From: an uncultured Moheibacter sp.
GTDB taxonomy: Bacteria; Bacteroidota; Bacteroidia; Flavobacteriales; Weeksellaceae
Length of the DNA stretch: 6,858 bases
Reading direction: 5' to 3'
Assembly: GCA_937875605.1 (NCBI GenBank)
Contig: CALLXZ010000436.1
Span: forward strand, 1 to 6,858
In this document: positions 6,129-6,858 of the stretch, in pieces
How the letters are laid out: each line of letters starts with the position of its first letter
Position numbering within the stretch: position 1 is the stretch's first letter
Translations under genes and position numbers: made by a program
The notes under the pieces: generated by a model
What the model was told of the DNA's origin: nothing
The model's input: only the letters and a program-made list of their open reading frames with translations
The model's database searches: none

Positions 6129-6512
6129 ATGCGTTTAGATAAATTCCTTTGGTGTGTCCGATATTACAAAACAAGAAGTATGGCAACAGAAGCCATTAAA
6201 AAAAATCGTGTAAAAGTAAACGGAGAACCTGCAAAATCTTCAAAAGACGTAGTTCCATCTGACAAAATTACGGTTAGAAAAGATCAGATTGATTTTCAGT
6301 TTGAAGTTTTACAAATACCAAAAAGCCGAATGGCTGCTAAATTAGTATCACTTCATATTATCGACAAAACGCCAAAGGAAGAGCTGGAGAAATTAGAAGT
6401 GAGAAAACTCACTCAGGATTATTATCGCGAAAAAGGCGAGGGGCGGCCTACAAAAAAAGACCGTCGCGAATTGGATGATTTTATTTCTGCTGAAGATTTG
6501 GATTCAGAATAA
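6129..6512 (+). CDS. hslR: S4-domain RNA-binding protein, Hsp15/HslR family
   Basis: The 127-residue protein begins with a canonical S4 RNA-binding domain, MRLDKFLWCVRYYKTRSMA at 1-19 followed by AIKKNRVKVNG at 22-32 and a beta strand VVPSDKITVR at 41-50. The C-terminal half is highly charged and ends with EGRPTKKDRRELDDF at 104-118, the tail typical of the Hsp15 family. In E. coli Hsp15 is heat-inducible and binds stalled 50S subunits that carry nascent chain-tRNA, helping to rescue them; the same role is inferred here. It is cytoplasmic with no signal peptide, of normal length, and the ATG lies directly at the conserved RLDKFLW start. The gene diverges from the FKBP lipoprotein gene. Its last 32 bases overlap the 3' end of the opposing shikimate kinase gene, with no hairpin terminator visible between them. 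Confidence 0.92.
   Translation: MRLDKFLWCVRYYKTRSMATEAIKKNRVKVNGEPAKSSKDVVPSDKITVRKDQIDFQFEVLQIPKSRMAAKLVSLHIIDKTPKEELEKLEVRKLTQDYYREKGEGRPTKKDRRELDDFISAEDLDSE
6481..6512. other. Tail-to-tail overlap of hslR and aroK coding sequences
   Basis: The last 32 bases of hslR (encoding its final residues, about 118-127, and stop) are also the last 32 bases of aroK on the opposite strand, so both stops lie within the other gene. No intergenic space or hairpin is present, so transcripts from the two genes must overlap at their 3' ends. Confidence 0.85.
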
Positions 6513-6858
6513 TTTCCTGAACAATTTCTTCGACTGTTTTTTCCTTTACATTGATTGTTTTCATGGCTTTCTCGTAAAAATTTCTTCTCTCAAACAAATG
6601 TTTAGCAATGAACTCAGGAAGTTCTTCATCGGAAAGATGCGCAAGCAAAGGTCGGGAGATTTTTTCTTCCATTAATCGTTTTACAAGATCAGATGGGGTT
6701 AATCTAAGGTAGAAAGAGTTAGAATGTTTGTTGATGAAATCCATGTTGTCATAATAAGCAGGGGTTCCACCTCCTAGAGACAGAATCAAATCATCGGATG
6801 AATTCAGAATTTCCATCAAAGCTTCACGTTCATATTTTCTGAATTTAATTTCGCCTTC
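6481..6858 (-). CDS. aroK: Shikimate kinase, 5' part outside the window
   Basis: Shikimate kinase phosphorylates shikimate to shikimate 3-phosphate with ATP in the cytoplasm, the fifth step of chorismate and aromatic amino acid synthesis. The frame is open to the window edge, giving 125 C-terminal residues; roughly the first 45-50, with the Walker A P-loop, are missing. The visible part starts EGEIKFRKYERE, the shikimate-binding GExxFRxxE motif. LILSLGGGTP follows (glycine-rich substrate loop), then the lid KISRPLL, and then RRNFYEKA with a conserved arginine. The TTG at 6817-6819 and the ATG at 6814-6816 are internal codons, not starts, because conserved residues continue upstream. The C-terminus ends NPNLQQK inside the 3' end of hslR on the other strand. 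No cofactor or regulatory site is visible. Confidence 0.93.
   Translation of the reverse strand, partial: EGEIKFRKYEREALMEILNSSDDLILSLGGGTPAYYDNMDFINKHSNSFYLRLTPSDLVKRLMEEKISRPLLAHLSDEELPEFIAKHLFERRNFYEKAMKTINVKEKTVEEIVQEIILNPNLQQK

Noticed and set aside
6475..6675. Open frame on the plus strand overlapping hslR end and aroK, 66 codons
   Set aside because: It is antisense to conserved shikimate kinase sequence and phenylalanine-rich without a domain; a shadow frame.
6481..6819. Short aroK starting from TTG at 6819
   Set aside because: The frame stays open to 6858 and encodes the shikimate-binding GExxFRxxE motif upstream, so the real start lies outside the window.

Overview
The window comes from an AT-rich Bacteroidota genome, most likely a member of the Flavobacteriaceae (Flavobacterium-like). 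The signs are: start codons preceded by A/T-rich sequence without a Shine-Dalgarno motif; two lipoproteins whose lipobox cysteine is followed at once by an acidic run (C-T-S-D-D-D-D and C-K-N-D-D-D), which is the Bacteroidota surface-lipoprotein export pattern; and a DsbD with a long Ser/Thr/acidic linker. The genus is inferred from overall protein character, not from a search.

Layout, left to right. 13-1155 (-) encodes a PLP-dependent class V aminotransferase of the isopenicillin-N-epimerase-like group. A 64-bp divergent gap separates it from 1220-1726 (+), a small lipoprotein of unknown function. The lipoprotein faces dsbD, and a strong hairpin terminator at 1747-1777 lies between them. tilS (3874-5175, -) runs into dsbD (1808-3880, -) with a 7-base stop/start overlap, so the two form a translationally coupled unit. 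Upstream of tilS, a 14-bp hairpin with a T tract at 5294-5331 ends the transcript of 5350-6069 (-), an FKBP-like peptidyl-prolyl isomerase lipoprotein. That gene is divergent from 6129-6512 (+), an S4-domain RNA-binding protein of the Hsp15/HslR family. The S4 gene collides tail to tail, overlapping by 32 bp, with a shikimate kinase gene (6481-6858, -) whose 5' part lies beyond the window.

The genes are mostly chromosomal housekeeping: tRNA Ile lysidinylation (TilS), periplasmic thiol reduction (DsbD), ribosome-associated RNA binding (Hsp15), the shikimate pathway (AroK), and envelope protein folding (FKBP lipoprotein). DsbD and the FKBP lipoprotein both act on extracytoplasmic protein folding, but they are separated by a terminator and need not be co-regulated. 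I see no mobile element, CRISPR array, tRNA or rRNA, phage gene or defence system, and no gene-free stretch longer than 300 bp. I do not find a convincing undescribed system. The points most worth a second look are a frame-shifting 7-bp tandem repeat inside tilS, the tilS-dsbD coupling, the overlapping hslR/aroK tails, and two lipoproteins with export signals and unclear roles.
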